Below are positions 15,540 to 23,522 of a stretch of 64,000 nucleotides of DNA, in pieces. The position numbers and the translations under genes are program-made. The DNA is from UBA6522 sp963664945 (GTDB lineage: Bacteria; Pseudomonadota; Gammaproteobacteria; Steroidobacterales; Rariloculaceae), in assembly GCA_963664945.1 (NCBI GenBank), contig OY761822.1:1054001-1118000 (forward strand). Reading direction: 5' to 3'. Position 1 is the stretch's first letter. Each line of letters begins with the position of its first letter. A model generated the notes under the pieces. The model was not told the DNA's origin, ran no database searches, and worked only from the letters and a program-made list of their open reading frames with translations.

Positions 15540-17345
15540 CGAGGCTTCGCCTCAGACCGACGAGTCGTGTGTTGGTTTGACCGGCGGTGGAGGCGGACCC
15601 CGGCCGCTGCTCCGCTCTGCGGCGCGAAGCCGCGTTCATAGTCGCTCCAGGCGTCGTTGGCCTATAGTGGCCGGTGGGGAGCCCATCGACCGGAGTCCTG
15701 ACGATGACCATAGCACGAAGCGCCGCGCAGGCGCTGTCCGAGCACACGGAGTTGGAGTTGGAGTGCATCGACCGGATGTACCTGAACGTGTACGTGCCGA
15801 TGTTGCAGAGCGGCGCCGGGACGGCGCATTTCTTCCGGGCGGTGCGCGGCAATCCGGTGCCGTCCTCGGCGTTGATGGCGCCGATGACGCGCGCCTTCGT
15901 GCGATCGATCGAACGGTATGCGCGGCGGCAGGGGATCGACCTGATCCGGTTCGAGCGTTTCGAGCGCAAGGACGATCGCACGCAGGGGTATCTGCGCCGG
16001 TTCCGCGGTACCGAAGGGGTGTTGTACATCGGCAAGGCGCAGGAGAAGGCGCGGGTGGTGCGCACCGAGCGGCGCCAGGATCCGGAGTTCGGCCCGTATC
16101 CGTGGTTGGTGTCCTCCACGGCGATGGTCAACCACTACTACGTCTACGCGGTGGACGAGGACTTCGGGCCGTTCTTTCTCAAGTTCTGTTCCTACTTCCC
16201 GTACAACGCCAAGCTGTGCATCAACGGGCACGAGTACCTCAAGTGCCAGTTGGCCAAGCGCGGCGTCGCCTTCAAGGCGCTGGACAACGGGGTTCTTGAG
16301 TGTGCCGAGCCCGCGCTCATGCAGCGCCTGGCCGACGGGCTCACCGCGGGGCGGATCGACGCGCTGCTGCGCAAGTGGCTTGGGCGCCTGCCGCACCCGT
16401 TCACCGCGCACGACCGCGCCGCCGGCATCCGCTACGACGTCTCCATGCTCCAGGCGGAGTTCGCCCTCACCCAGGTCTTCGACCGGCCCGTGCAGGGCCG
16501 GGTCTTCTTCGAGGAGGTCATCCGCGAGAACGTCGATCTGGGCCGCCCCGAGCACGTGCAGTTGATCTTCAATCGTCGCGTCACCAAACGCACCCCCTCG
16601 CGGTATCGAACCCGCGTCATCACCGAGGGCGTCGCGCCCTCGCTGCACATCGACTACAAGCACTCGCGCATCAAGCAATATCACAAGGAAGGGCGCGCCC
16701 TGCGCACCGAGACGGTGATCAACGACACCTACGACTTCGACGTGGGCAGACGGCTATGCAACCTCGACGATCTGAAGAAGATCGGCTTCGCCGCCAACCG
16801 ACGCCTGCTCGGCGTCCAACGCATCAGCCACGACTGCGCCATCGGAGCCGGGCGGTTCGACGATCTGCACCGGCCCTGCCTCGTGGACGGACAACGGGCC
16901 TCGGCCCTGCGCTTCGGCGACCCGCGCGTGCAGGCCCTGCTCGGCGCCCTGGTCGCGTTTTGCCATCTGCCCGAAGGCTTCCGCAACCGCGACTTGCGAG
17001 ACCGCGTCGCCCCGCTCATCGGCCTGTCCGTGGACGAATACCACCGCGGCCGCATGACCTACGACCTGCGCCGCCTGCGCTTGCACGGGCTCATCCAACG
17101 GATCCCGCGCAGCCACCGCTACCGCCTCACCGAGGCCGGCCTGCGCATCGCCCTGTGCTACCACCGAACCTACGCCCGCGTGCTCCGTCCGGTCTTGTCC
17201 GCCGCCTTCGACGCCACCCGCCCGAACGCCCGCGTCAATCGCGCCATCCGCTCCTTCGACAACGAAATCCAACGCCTCTGGAAAGGACAACGACTCGCCG
17301 CGTAAAATTTGACTCAACTGTAAACATCAATCCGGCTCAAGGAGT
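15540..17345. mobile_element. CTAG-bounded element of unknown type with one gene
   Basis: 1.8 kb between CTAG tetranucleotides at 15536 and 17346. The left end has a tight hairpin (GAGGC-TTC-GCCTC); the right end is GACTCAACTG...CAAGGAGT, where GACTC/GAGTC could pair at long range. The same two ends occur joined in the 89-bp derivative just upstream. It sits inside the right end of transposon copy A, 5 bp from the transposon's inverted repeat. The only gene is 15704-17305. Confidence 0.75.
15704..17305 (+). CDS. 533-residue protein of a widespread uncharacterised family
   Basis: Start MTIARSAAQALSEH is chosen because GGAG lies nine bases upstream of the ATG. I recognise the family only as a large, often multi-copy group of hypothetical proteins. 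Conserved-looking blocks are CIDRMYLNVYVPMLQ, GVLYIGKAQEKARV, VNHYYVYAVDEDFGPFFLKF, CINGHEYLKCQLAKRG, VFDRPVQGRVFFEEVIRENV, HIDYKHSRIKQYHKEGRALR and CNLDDLKKIGF. The C-terminal ~100 residues (MTYDLRRLRLHGLIQRIPRS and RYRLTEAGLRIALCY) look like a winged helix, so DNA binding is likely. No DDE, HUH, Tyr- or Ser-recombinase signature is visible. The gene's place between element ends makes it the candidate mobility protein. Confidence 0.7.
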   Translation: MTIARSAAQALSEHTELELECIDRMYLNVYVPMLQSGAGTAHFFRAVRGNPVPSSALMAPMTRAFVRSIERYARRQGIDLIRFERFERKDDRTQGYLRRFRGTEGVLYIGKAQEKARVVRTERRQDPEFGPYPWLVSSTAMVNHYYVYAVDEDFGPFFLKFCSYFPYNAKLCINGHEYLKCQLAKRGVAFKALDNGVLECAEPALMQRLADGLTAGRIDALLRKWLGRLPHPFTAHDRAAGIRYDVSMLQAEFALTQVFDRPVQGRVFFEEVIRENVDLGRPEHVQLIFNRRVTKRTPSRYRTRVITEGVAPSLHIDYKHSRIKQYHKEGRALRTETVINDTYDFDVGRRLCNLDDLKKIGFAANRRLLGVQRISHDCAIGAGRFDDLHRPCLVDGQRASALRFGDPRVQALLGALVAFCHLPEGFRNRDLRDRVAPLIGLSVDEYHRGRMTYDLRRLRLHGLIQRIPRSHRYRLTEAGLRIALCYHRTYARVLRPVLSAAFDATRPNARVNRAIRSFDNEIQRLWKGQRLAA

Positions 17346-17375
17346 CTAGCCATCCCCCGGGGACGGAACGCTTAC

Positions 17376-17383
17376 AACGCTCG
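17376..17383. repeat. 8-bp target duplication, right copy
   Basis: AACGCTCG, identical to 11716-11723. It separates the right inverted repeat of copy A from the left inverted repeat of copy B. Confidence 0.85.
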
Positions 17384-17485
17384 GTAAGCGTTCCGTCCCC
17401 GGGGGATGACAGGGTGCCAGATGGCTTTTCTCGCTGTCCAGGGACGTGCGCGGCCAGGGAAGCATAGTCGACCCGGTTCAGCGGG

Positions 17486-18367
17486 TCAGCGGTTCAAGGA
17501 TCGTTTCCAGTCCTTGCGCAGGGGCCGCAACCAGATGGCCTTTTTCGGCTTGTCGTATTTCTTGTGCCGGTCGTAGCGTCCACGTCCCTTGGTGGTTCCA
17601 ACATGGGTCCATCCGGAGGCTTGGTAGGCGGTGCCGATGAAGCGGGGCGTTTCCACGAACGTTTCGATCAGCACGGGCGTGGTGTGGTATCGCGCGGTCC
17701 AGTCGCTGATCAGTTGGCGGCAGACCACGGACAGGACGTGGGAGGCGAGGTTGGGGATTTCGATCCAGGGCAGGATGAGGAACCGGGCGTTGTCGATGAC
17801 CATCGGCAGGTTCTTTTCCCGAAGTGTCGGTGTCCAGCCGATGAACCGGTCGCGCGGGGCCAGCTTCCTGGCCGCGGTGGAGAACCCCAGCAGCGCCAGC
17901 AGCCCGCCGTGGCGATCGTGCACGGTGTAACGCATCTGCGCGCCCGCCAGGGTCTTGTAGCCAAGATAATGGTGGCGGGCGATGAACTGGTTCCACTGCC
18001 TGCTTTGGGGTGTGCCGCCGAGCACGGTGCGCAGCCGGACCGGGCGCACCGCATCGAGCGTCCGCGGCGGCGGTTCCAGCGGCGCGTCGGTGTCGGGCCC
18101 GAAGGTCATGGGCGCCGGCGGATTGCGCCCCCGCCTCGGCGGCGGCAGCGTGATCCGCCCGTCCTTGTGCATGGCCAGCATGGTCACGCGCGCCATCATG
18201 TGCTTGAGCCCGCCGTCGGGCTTGTACCAACCGATGCGCCGGCAAAACTCCTTCGACAGCGCGAAGCGGTTCAGGTCGGGCGGTCCGGCGATGAGCCTCC
18301 GCAGCAGCGCCATTTCCCCGGTCGTGAAGTCGCGCCCGTAGTAGCGGCATTCGATATCGCCGCTCAC
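17486..18367 (-). CDS. DruA-family (DUF4338) protein, copy B
   Basis: 293 residues, nearly identical to copy A. The start is again a GTG overlapping the transposase stop by four bases. Small differences include APRDRFIGWT for AARDRFIGWT and DRHKKYDKPKK for DRKKKYDKPKK. The reading frame is intact even though the transposase beside it is broken. Confidence 0.85.
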   Translation of the reverse strand: MSGDIECRYYGRDFTTGEMALLRRLIAGPPDLNRFALSKEFCRRIGWYKPDGGLKHMMARVTMLAMHKDGRITLPPPRRGRNPPAPMTFGPDTDAPLEPPPRTLDAVRPVRLRTVLGGTPQSRQWNQFIARHHYLGYKTLAGAQMRYTVHDRHGGLLALLGFSTAARKLAPRDRFIGWTPTLREKNLPMVIDNARFLILPWIEIPNLASHVLSVVCRQLISDWTARYHTTPVLIETFVETPRFIGTAYQASGWTHVGTTKGRGRYDRHKKYDKPKKAIWLRPLRKDWKRSLNR

Positions 18368-18957
18368 GCCTGGCCCGTCAGGGTGCGTCGGCGCCGTGGG
18401 CTCATCGACCACGGCAACCACGGCGACAGGTCCGGCGGGGACCGCCCGCCGTTGGCCGCGCAGGCCTTGAGCCACTCGGCCAGCCACAGGCGCACGTCGA
18501 TGCCGTTGACCGCCAGCGTTTCCGCCACCGAGTACATCAGCGCGGCGGGCTGCGCGCCGTCTTCGCTGTCGGAGCCGAACGAGAGCCGACGCCCGATGGC
18601 CGGGCCGCGCAACTTGCGCTCCGCGACATTGTTGTCCATGGGCACCCGGGGGTTGTCGAGGAACACGCCCGGCCCCTCGCGATGCTTCAGCAGCGAACGC
18701 AGAGGCGCGGCCTGCCGCGCCGCCTCGTCCAGCCCATCCAGTTCCCGCTCGGCGGTGGCGAACAGGGCCTGAAGTTGCGATTCCAGTTCACGCCGCACGG
18801 CCTCGTCGCGGTCCCCGGTGTCGGCCCGGCGATGCGACAGGCGCCTCTTGTTGAGCCGGTAAATGGCCGCGATGCGTCCGAGCCAGTCCCGGCACCACCG
18901 GCTCAGTTGCGGCTGTCCGGCGGCACAGTCGATAAAGTCCCGGCGTTGATGCGCCCA
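18364..18957 (-). pseudogene. IS66-family transposase, C-terminal fragment
   Basis: Homologous to copy A from WAHQRRDFIDCAAGQPQLSR through MDNNVAERKLRGPAIGRR (catalytic Glu) to the end. The N-terminal two thirds, with the coiled coil and both catalytic Asp residues, have been replaced by RIT-element DNA. Confidence 0.9.
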
Positions 18958-18984
18958 GAGATGTTGCATGCAACATCTCTGGGC
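18953..18984. repeat. 32-bp perfect palindrome at a RIT boundary
   Basis: GCCCAGAGATGTTGCA followed by its exact reverse complement. It contains GATGTTGC head to head; GATGTTGC is also the outermost sequence of the RIT element at 26.3-29.7 kb. It lies where the IS66 transposase fragment meets the RIT inverted repeat and may be a recombination scar. Confidence 0.85.
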
Positions 18985-19077
18985 ATATGTTGCGCACAGG
19001 ATTATGTTGCTCAGAGGGAGCTTTGGCCCACTGGAAATGATGAACGTCCACATGCTCCGCAACATAATCTCCGTCAT

Positions 19078-19318
19078 TCACAACGCGCCAAGGAAAGCCA
19101 TTATGCCCTTGTTCTGCTTCCACGGGCGATCGGGTCCGGACTGCGCAGCATCGCAAAGCGCCATCGCCCTGGCCTTCATCTCGATATCGATCTCGGCGTA
19201 GATGTTGGTGGTATCCAGGCTGACATGACCGAGCCAGGCGCGGATCGTGTTGAGATCGACACCGGCCTGGAGCAGATGGCAGGCGCAAGTGTGCCGACTA
19301 TGTCTTTGACGAGATAGT
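19078..19318 (-). pseudogene. RIT element 2 third recombinase, C-terminal fragment
   Basis: Reads ACHLLQAGVDLNTIRAWLGH, then VSLDTTNIYAEIDIEMKA (nucleophile Tyr present) and KQNKGIMAFLGAL and stop. It continues the gene broken at 22746: the upstream piece ends at TPHLIRH, and together they restore the HxxR-to-Tyr region found intact in the third RIT element. Confidence 0.85.
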
Positions 19319-19438
19319 CGCCACTATATTGGCACCCTGACTATGTCGGGCACGTCGGGATCAAGTGCGATGCTGCACCGTAACGGCAGGTCCGTGGGAG
19401 ATCGCCTGCCGCGCGTACCCGACATGGTCTTGACGGAC

Positions 19439-20437
19439 TTACAGGCTGTTGAGGAAGCCGAGCAGCGAGTCGCCGGGCTGGTAGCGGGCGGGTTTGCCGG
19501 TTGGCGGTGTGGTCTTGGCCAGTGCCTTCTCTTTCATGGCCAGCGTCGCCTCCAGGTGGATCTGCGTGGTCTCGACCGATTCGTGGCCGGGCCATAACGC
19601 GATCACCGCGCGATCGACGCCTGCCTGAAGAAGGTCCATTGCCGCGGTATGGCGCAAGCGGTGGACCGTGACGCGTTGCTGTGTCAACGAGGGGCATGTC
19701 CGAGAAGCCGTGACTCGGTGCTTGTTCAAAAGGTACTGCACCCCGTGCACGGTCAGCCGCTCGCCTCTGGCGCTGGGAAAGAGCCAGTCGTGGACGCCTC
19801 GTGGCGGCTCGCGCAGCCAAGCCTTCAACGCGGCACGGGTGGGCTTGGCCAGCGGCGTGCGGCGTTCCTTGCGGCCCTTTCCGGTGACGCGCAGATGAGC
19901 GCCGCCTCCCGAGACAAAGTCCTCTCGCTTGAGCCCGGTCATCTCCGACAACCGAAGCCCCGTTTGCACGGCGGTGAGGATGAAGGCGTGGTCGCGCCGT
20001 CCCGACCAGGTGCCTCGGTCCGGCGCCGCGAGCAGCGCATCGACTTGCGGGCGGGCGAGAAAGCGGACCAGCTTGCGCGTGAATCGCTTGGAAGGGATGG
20101 CGAGCACTCTTTGGATCTGCCCGGCGTGGGTCGGAAGCTCGAACGCCGCGTAGCGAAAGAAGGAATGGATCGCCGTCAGCCGCAGGTTGCGGGTTCGAAC
20201 GCTGACGCCCCGGCGGGTCTCAATATCCTTCAGGAACGCGGCGATCAACGGTGCGTCCATCTGCTCGAAGGTCAGGCGCGAGGGCGGCCGACCGAGGCGT
20301 TTGTGCGCAAACTTCAGGAACTGCCGGAAGGTGTCGCGATAGGAACTGATGGTGTGCGGACTGGCCTGGCGTTGTTGCATCAGCCGCCGCACGAAGAAGC
20401 GCTCGAGCAGCGGCGCGGGATTAGTCATGCGAGTCAT
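19439..20437 (-). CDS. Tyrosine recombinase, third gene of RIT element 1 (catalytic Tyr replaced)
   Basis: 332 residues; the ATG overlaps the stop of the preceding gene (ATGA). N-terminal SAM-like domain (LMQQRQASPHTISSYRDTFR), then the catalytic domain with Arg (GLRLSEMTGLKRED), HRLRHTAAMDLLQAGVD and GHESVETTQIHLEATLAMKE. The residue expected to be the nucleophile Tyr is His (codon CAC, one transition from TAC). If this is real the protein cannot cleave DNA and would be a structural partner. Confidence 0.88.
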   Translation of the reverse strand: MTRMTNPAPLLERFFVRRLMQQRQASPHTISSYRDTFRQFLKFAHKRLGRPPSRLTFEQMDAPLIAAFLKDIETRRGVSVRTRNLRLTAIHSFFRYAAFELPTHAGQIQRVLAIPSKRFTRKLVRFLARPQVDALLAAPDRGTWSGRRDHAFILTAVQTGLRLSEMTGLKREDFVSGGGAHLRVTGKGRKERRTPLAKPTRAALKAWLREPPRGVHDWLFPSARGERLTVHGVQYLLNKHRVTASRTCPSLTQQRVTVHRLRHTAAMDLLQAGVDRAVIALWPGHESVETTQIHLEATLAMKEKALAKTTPPTGKPARYQPGDSLLGFLNSL

Positions 20438-21378
20438 GGCCGGTCCTCCCAACGACTTTCCAGGCGGCGCATGGCTTCGCCCATCAGCTCCGGAGAGCCC
20501 TCCAGATACCATTGGGTATCGGCGATATGCACGTGCCCCAGGCAGGTCGAGAGCACCGGCAAGAGGCGCTCCGGGTCCTTCTCGCAGCGATGCCAGTTCA
20601 CCAATGCGCGGGTCGCGAACGAATGTCTGAAGTCGTGCAGGCGCGGTCCGTGGCGGTCGTGCTCGCCCCGCAGACCGGTCTGGCGCGAGACGGCGTAGAA
20701 AGCACGGCGGATCTGCGAATCGTCAAGCCGATTGCCCCGACTGGAGACGAACAGGCACGGCGACACCGAACGACCGGCCCAATGACGCCGGCGCCGGGCG
20801 ATGTAGTCGGCGAGGACCTCGCAGGTGGCGCTGTGCAACGGGACCAGACGGGTCCGGCCGAACTTGGCCTCGCGCACCGTCAATACCGCGGTGTCGAGGT
20901 CGACATCCCGGAGCTCGATATCACGTGCTTCGCCCACACGCAGTCCCGACACGGGCAGCGGGCCGAACAGGCAGTGGTAGGCCCAAGGCAATAATGCGCC
21001 TTGCCGATAGCGATGAGGCAGGTGGAGCGCGGCCTGCAGCAGGTTGCGAATCTGGTCATCGGAATACAGATACGGTGTTGCGCGCCTGGGTTTAAACGGG
21101 AGCAACCCGGGGGATGGGACCTCCGTGCGTGGACCGGTCGCCTGGCGATGCCGCGCGAAGACGCGTACGTAGCCGAGTCGCGCTGCCCATGTTGCGGGCT
21201 GCACGTTCCTCGGCCGTTGTGCCCAGGCAAGCGCCAGGGCTTGGGTAATGACCGGGGCCTCACGCTGTTCCATGAAGGTGACGAGGTCGAGCAGGGCTCG
21301 ACCGGCTCGGTGCAGCTTGAACCCCAGATGACGTCGCATGCCGAGGTGCTCATCGAGGGCCTCTCGAAGCGTGTTCAT
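20434..21378 (-). CDS. Tyrosine recombinase, second gene of RIT element 1
   Basis: 314 residues, starting MNTLREALDEHLGMRRHLGF, with four-base overlaps on both sides. Catalytic residues: Arg in SGLRVGEARDIELRDVD, Lys region VLTVREAKFGRTRLVPL, HDFRHSFATRALVNWH, and LGHVHIADTQWYLEGSPELM with the Tyr. The layout matches the middle recombinase of RIT sets. Confidence 0.88.
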   Translation of the reverse strand: MNTLREALDEHLGMRRHLGFKLHRAGRALLDLVTFMEQREAPVITQALALAWAQRPRNVQPATWAARLGYVRVFARHRQATGPRTEVPSPGLLPFKPRRATPYLYSDDQIRNLLQAALHLPHRYRQGALLPWAYHCLFGPLPVSGLRVGEARDIELRDVDLDTAVLTVREAKFGRTRLVPLHSATCEVLADYIARRRRHWAGRSVSPCLFVSSRGNRLDDSQIRRAFYAVSRQTGLRGEHDRHGPRLHDFRHSFATRALVNWHRCEKDPERLLPVLSTCLGHVHIADTQWYLEGSPELMGEAMRRLESRWEDRP

Positions 21379-22613
21379 CGGGCACCTCCCGGCCACGGCA
21401 CGGCAAGGCGGCGCAGGGCGTCCAGGTCCACCTTGGCGTAAATCCCGGTGGTGTCGGGGTGGCGATGACCGAGCACGTCGCCAATCTCCCCGAGCGAGGC
21501 CCCGTGGCGCATCATCTCCAGCGAAAGACCATGGCGAAACTGGTGAGCCCCGCGCGTCGGCGCATCGACTCCGGCGCGTTCGAGCGCGTGGCGGATCACC
21601 GAGCCGACACCGCCGGGACTGCGAAATCCGCAAATCGGCGCCCGGACGCGGAGAAACACGCGTGGGCAACTGCTCGATGGCCGGCCATGGCGCAGGTGGT
21701 CGGCAATCGCCTCGCCGACCTCGTGCGACAACGCGAAATCGTTGCGGCTGCCGCCCTTGGTGCGTACGGTCAGCGTTGAAGTGCACCAGTCTATGTCGTG
21801 GAGTTCGAGAAAGGTGACTTCGCTCAATCGCAGTCCCAGTCGAGCAAACAGCAGCACAATGGCGTAGTCGCGACGCCCCATGGCGGTGGTGCGATCGATG
21901 CTGCTCAACAGCCGCTGAACCTGGTCGGCGGAAATCGCCCGCGGAATACAAGGCATCGACCAGTTGGCGACAATGGGTACGGCGGCGACCAGATCCGGCA
22001 CGGCCTCGTCTCGATACCGCGGGCGCTGCAGAAAGGAGCGCAACGCGGTCGTCATGATCTTGGCGCGCTTCCTGTCCATCCCCGGCGCCATCCGTTGGAC
22101 GAAGTCCACGACATCGCCGGCGCGCAGGCTCGAAAGGGTCACCTGGCCTGTACCGAAGCGATGCTCCAGGAACGCACGAACGAATGGCGCGTAGTTCAGT
22201 ATCGTTGCCGGGGCCAGACCGCGCGCCTCGCGCAAATAGTGCTCGCAGGTCTGCACACAACGCTGGATCTCCGTCTCGGGATGAACCGGGATCGTCTCGG
22301 CGGGGATCACCGCCTCGATGCGAAGGTAATCGAGAAGATGGCGGAGCGCTGACGGGTCGCCAGGGTGCACGCGCAGGCGGCGAGCGCGGTATCGCAAGTA
22401 CTGCTCGGGATGCTCGGAGCCGATGCTGCGCAGATCGATGCTCTCCTGCTCAAGCCATCGGCTGAAACCGGCTGCCAGCAGGATGCGCCGACCGATCGAC
22501 CAACGGGCATACCCCTGGTCGCTCACAGCGTCGGCAAATCCCTTCAACCAAGGTGCAAGTGGACCTTCCGGCACCTGCGCCAGAACCACTTGGTGATCAA
22601 TGACATGCTTCAC
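21375..22613 (-). CDS. Tyrosine recombinase, first gene of RIT element 1
   Basis: 412 residues, with the long N-terminal extension usual for the first gene of RIT sets (MKHVIDHQVVLAQVPEGPLA). Core-binding domain around REARGLAPATILNYAPFVRA. Catalytic residues: FARLGLRLSEVTFLELHDID (Arg), HQFRHGLSLEMMRHG (HxxR) and HRHPDTTGIYAKVDLDALRR (Tyr). It ends in an ATGA overlap with the second gene. Confidence 0.88.
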   Translation of the reverse strand: MKHVIDHQVVLAQVPEGPLAPWLKGFADAVSDQGYARWSIGRRILLAAGFSRWLEQESIDLRSIGSEHPEQYLRYRARRLRVHPGDPSALRHLLDYLRIEAVIPAETIPVHPETEIQRCVQTCEHYLREARGLAPATILNYAPFVRAFLEHRFGTGQVTLSSLRAGDVVDFVQRMAPGMDRKRAKIMTTALRSFLQRPRYRDEAVPDLVAAVPIVANWSMPCIPRAISADQVQRLLSSIDRTTAMGRRDYAIVLLFARLGLRLSEVTFLELHDIDWCTSTLTVRTKGGSRNDFALSHEVGEAIADHLRHGRPSSSCPRVFLRVRAPICGFRSPGGVGSVIRHALERAGVDAPTRGAHQFRHGLSLEMMRHGASLGEIGDVLGHRHPDTTGIYAKVDLDALRRLAVPWPGGAR

Positions 22614-22745
22614 GGTGGACTCCTCCCCCTGAATCGGGGCTGATGAATGGAGTCCGAACTACGTCGCTGTTGCCGCCCTGACGTACCGGAAATCTCGGGA
22701 GAAAACCCAACTACAAGACATAGTCAGGGTGCCAATATAGTGGCG

Positions 22746-23522
22746 GATCAGATGCGGCGTTATCCTCCTTCCGTCGAGCGACGGCACCCGCTCGGCGCGG
22801 CGCCTGACAAGCCGGTAGGCGCCGAACCGGGTATAAGCCCGTCCGTGCCGGCTGAGGAATACCGCATCCGTGGCGGTCCGTCCGCGTACCAACTGCGCCA
22901 GCGCACGTTCGGTACGTGGCCACAACGGACACTGTCGGATCTTTCCGCCCTTGCCGTGGAGCGTGACCAGGGCGTGTCCGCCGTCGCGTCGTGCGATACG
23001 CAGATCGCCGACCGCCAACTCCGTCGCTTCGGACACGCGCGCCCCGGTGTTGTAGAGAAACAGAAGCACGCCGTGCTCGATCCGGCCCCGAGCCGTGCGC
23101 CCGTCGGGCACTTTTAGCAGCGCCTTCATCTCGGCCTTGCCGAGCCAGCCGATCGGTTGCGGTGCGGCCTTCTTCAAGGCGATCGCACGGACATTGGCGC
23201 TCCACTCCAGAAGCGCCGGGTCGCGACTGGCGACGAATCGGGCGAAGGCGCGGATGGCCGTCAGGCGCTGATTGCGGGTGGGCACGGAGCAGCCGCGCTC
23301 GGCTTCCAGATAGGCGAGGAACTGAAGCACGCGCGCCGCCGTAAGGTCGCACACCGCGAGGCGATCGACCGATTTGCGGACCTTGGCGCCGATGAACGGC
23401 AGCAGCAGGGTGAAGGTGTCGCGATAGCTCTTCTGGGTGTTGGGCGCGAGGTTGCGCTCGGTGACAATATGTTCGGCCAGGAAGCGGCGCAGCCACGGGC
23501 CGAGTGTCTTGGGATTACTCAT
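22746..23522 (-). pseudogene. RIT element 2 third recombinase, N-terminal part
   Basis: Starts MSNPKTLGPWLRRFLAEHIV, overlapping the second gene by 8 bp, as in RIT element 3. Contains the SAM-like domain (NTQKSYRDTFTLLLPFIGAK) and the catalytic Arg (YNTGARVSEATELAV). The homologous sequence stops at ITPHLIRH, where RIT element 1 begins; beyond this the frame reads a few foreign residues to a stop. The rest of the gene is at 19078-19318. Confidence 0.88.

Larger units (their letters stand above)
11724..17375. mobile_element. IS66-like transposon with druA-family gene, copy A
   Basis: Bounded by perfect 25-bp inverted repeats (11724-11748 and 17351-17375, starting GTAAGCGTTCCG) and an 8-bp duplication. 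Contents on the minus strand: a 875-residue transposase and an overlapping DUF4338/DruA-like gene. No tnpA/tnpB of classical IS66 elements is present. About 1.9 kb near the right end is a second, nested element bounded by CTAG (see 15447-17345). The 8-bp duplicate at 17376 is at once the left neighbour of copy B, so the two transposons are almost back to back. Confidence 0.88.
17384..18957. mobile_element. IS66/DruA transposon, copy B (truncated)
   Basis: Starts with the same 25-bp inverted repeat as copy A (17384-17408) and carries the druA-family gene and the last third of the transposase gene. It breaks off at the TGG-GCG codons of the transposase WAH motif, where a RIT element begins. The missing 5' part of this transposase is not in the window. 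Confidence 0.85.
19301..22745. mobile_element. RIT element 1, inserted in RIT element 2
   Basis: Flanked by 29-bp perfect inverted repeats (19319-19347 and 22717-22745; CGCCACTATATTGGCACCCT at the outer side), exact outer limits uncertain by about 15 bp. Carries three overlapping tyrosine recombinase genes on the minus strand. It interrupts the third recombinase of RIT element 2 inside the codons of its catalytic HxxR region. Confidence 0.82.

Noticed and set aside
15704..17305. Group II intron maturase or reverse transcriptase
   Set aside because: No YADD-type motif, no HNH and no intron domain V-like sequence downstream.
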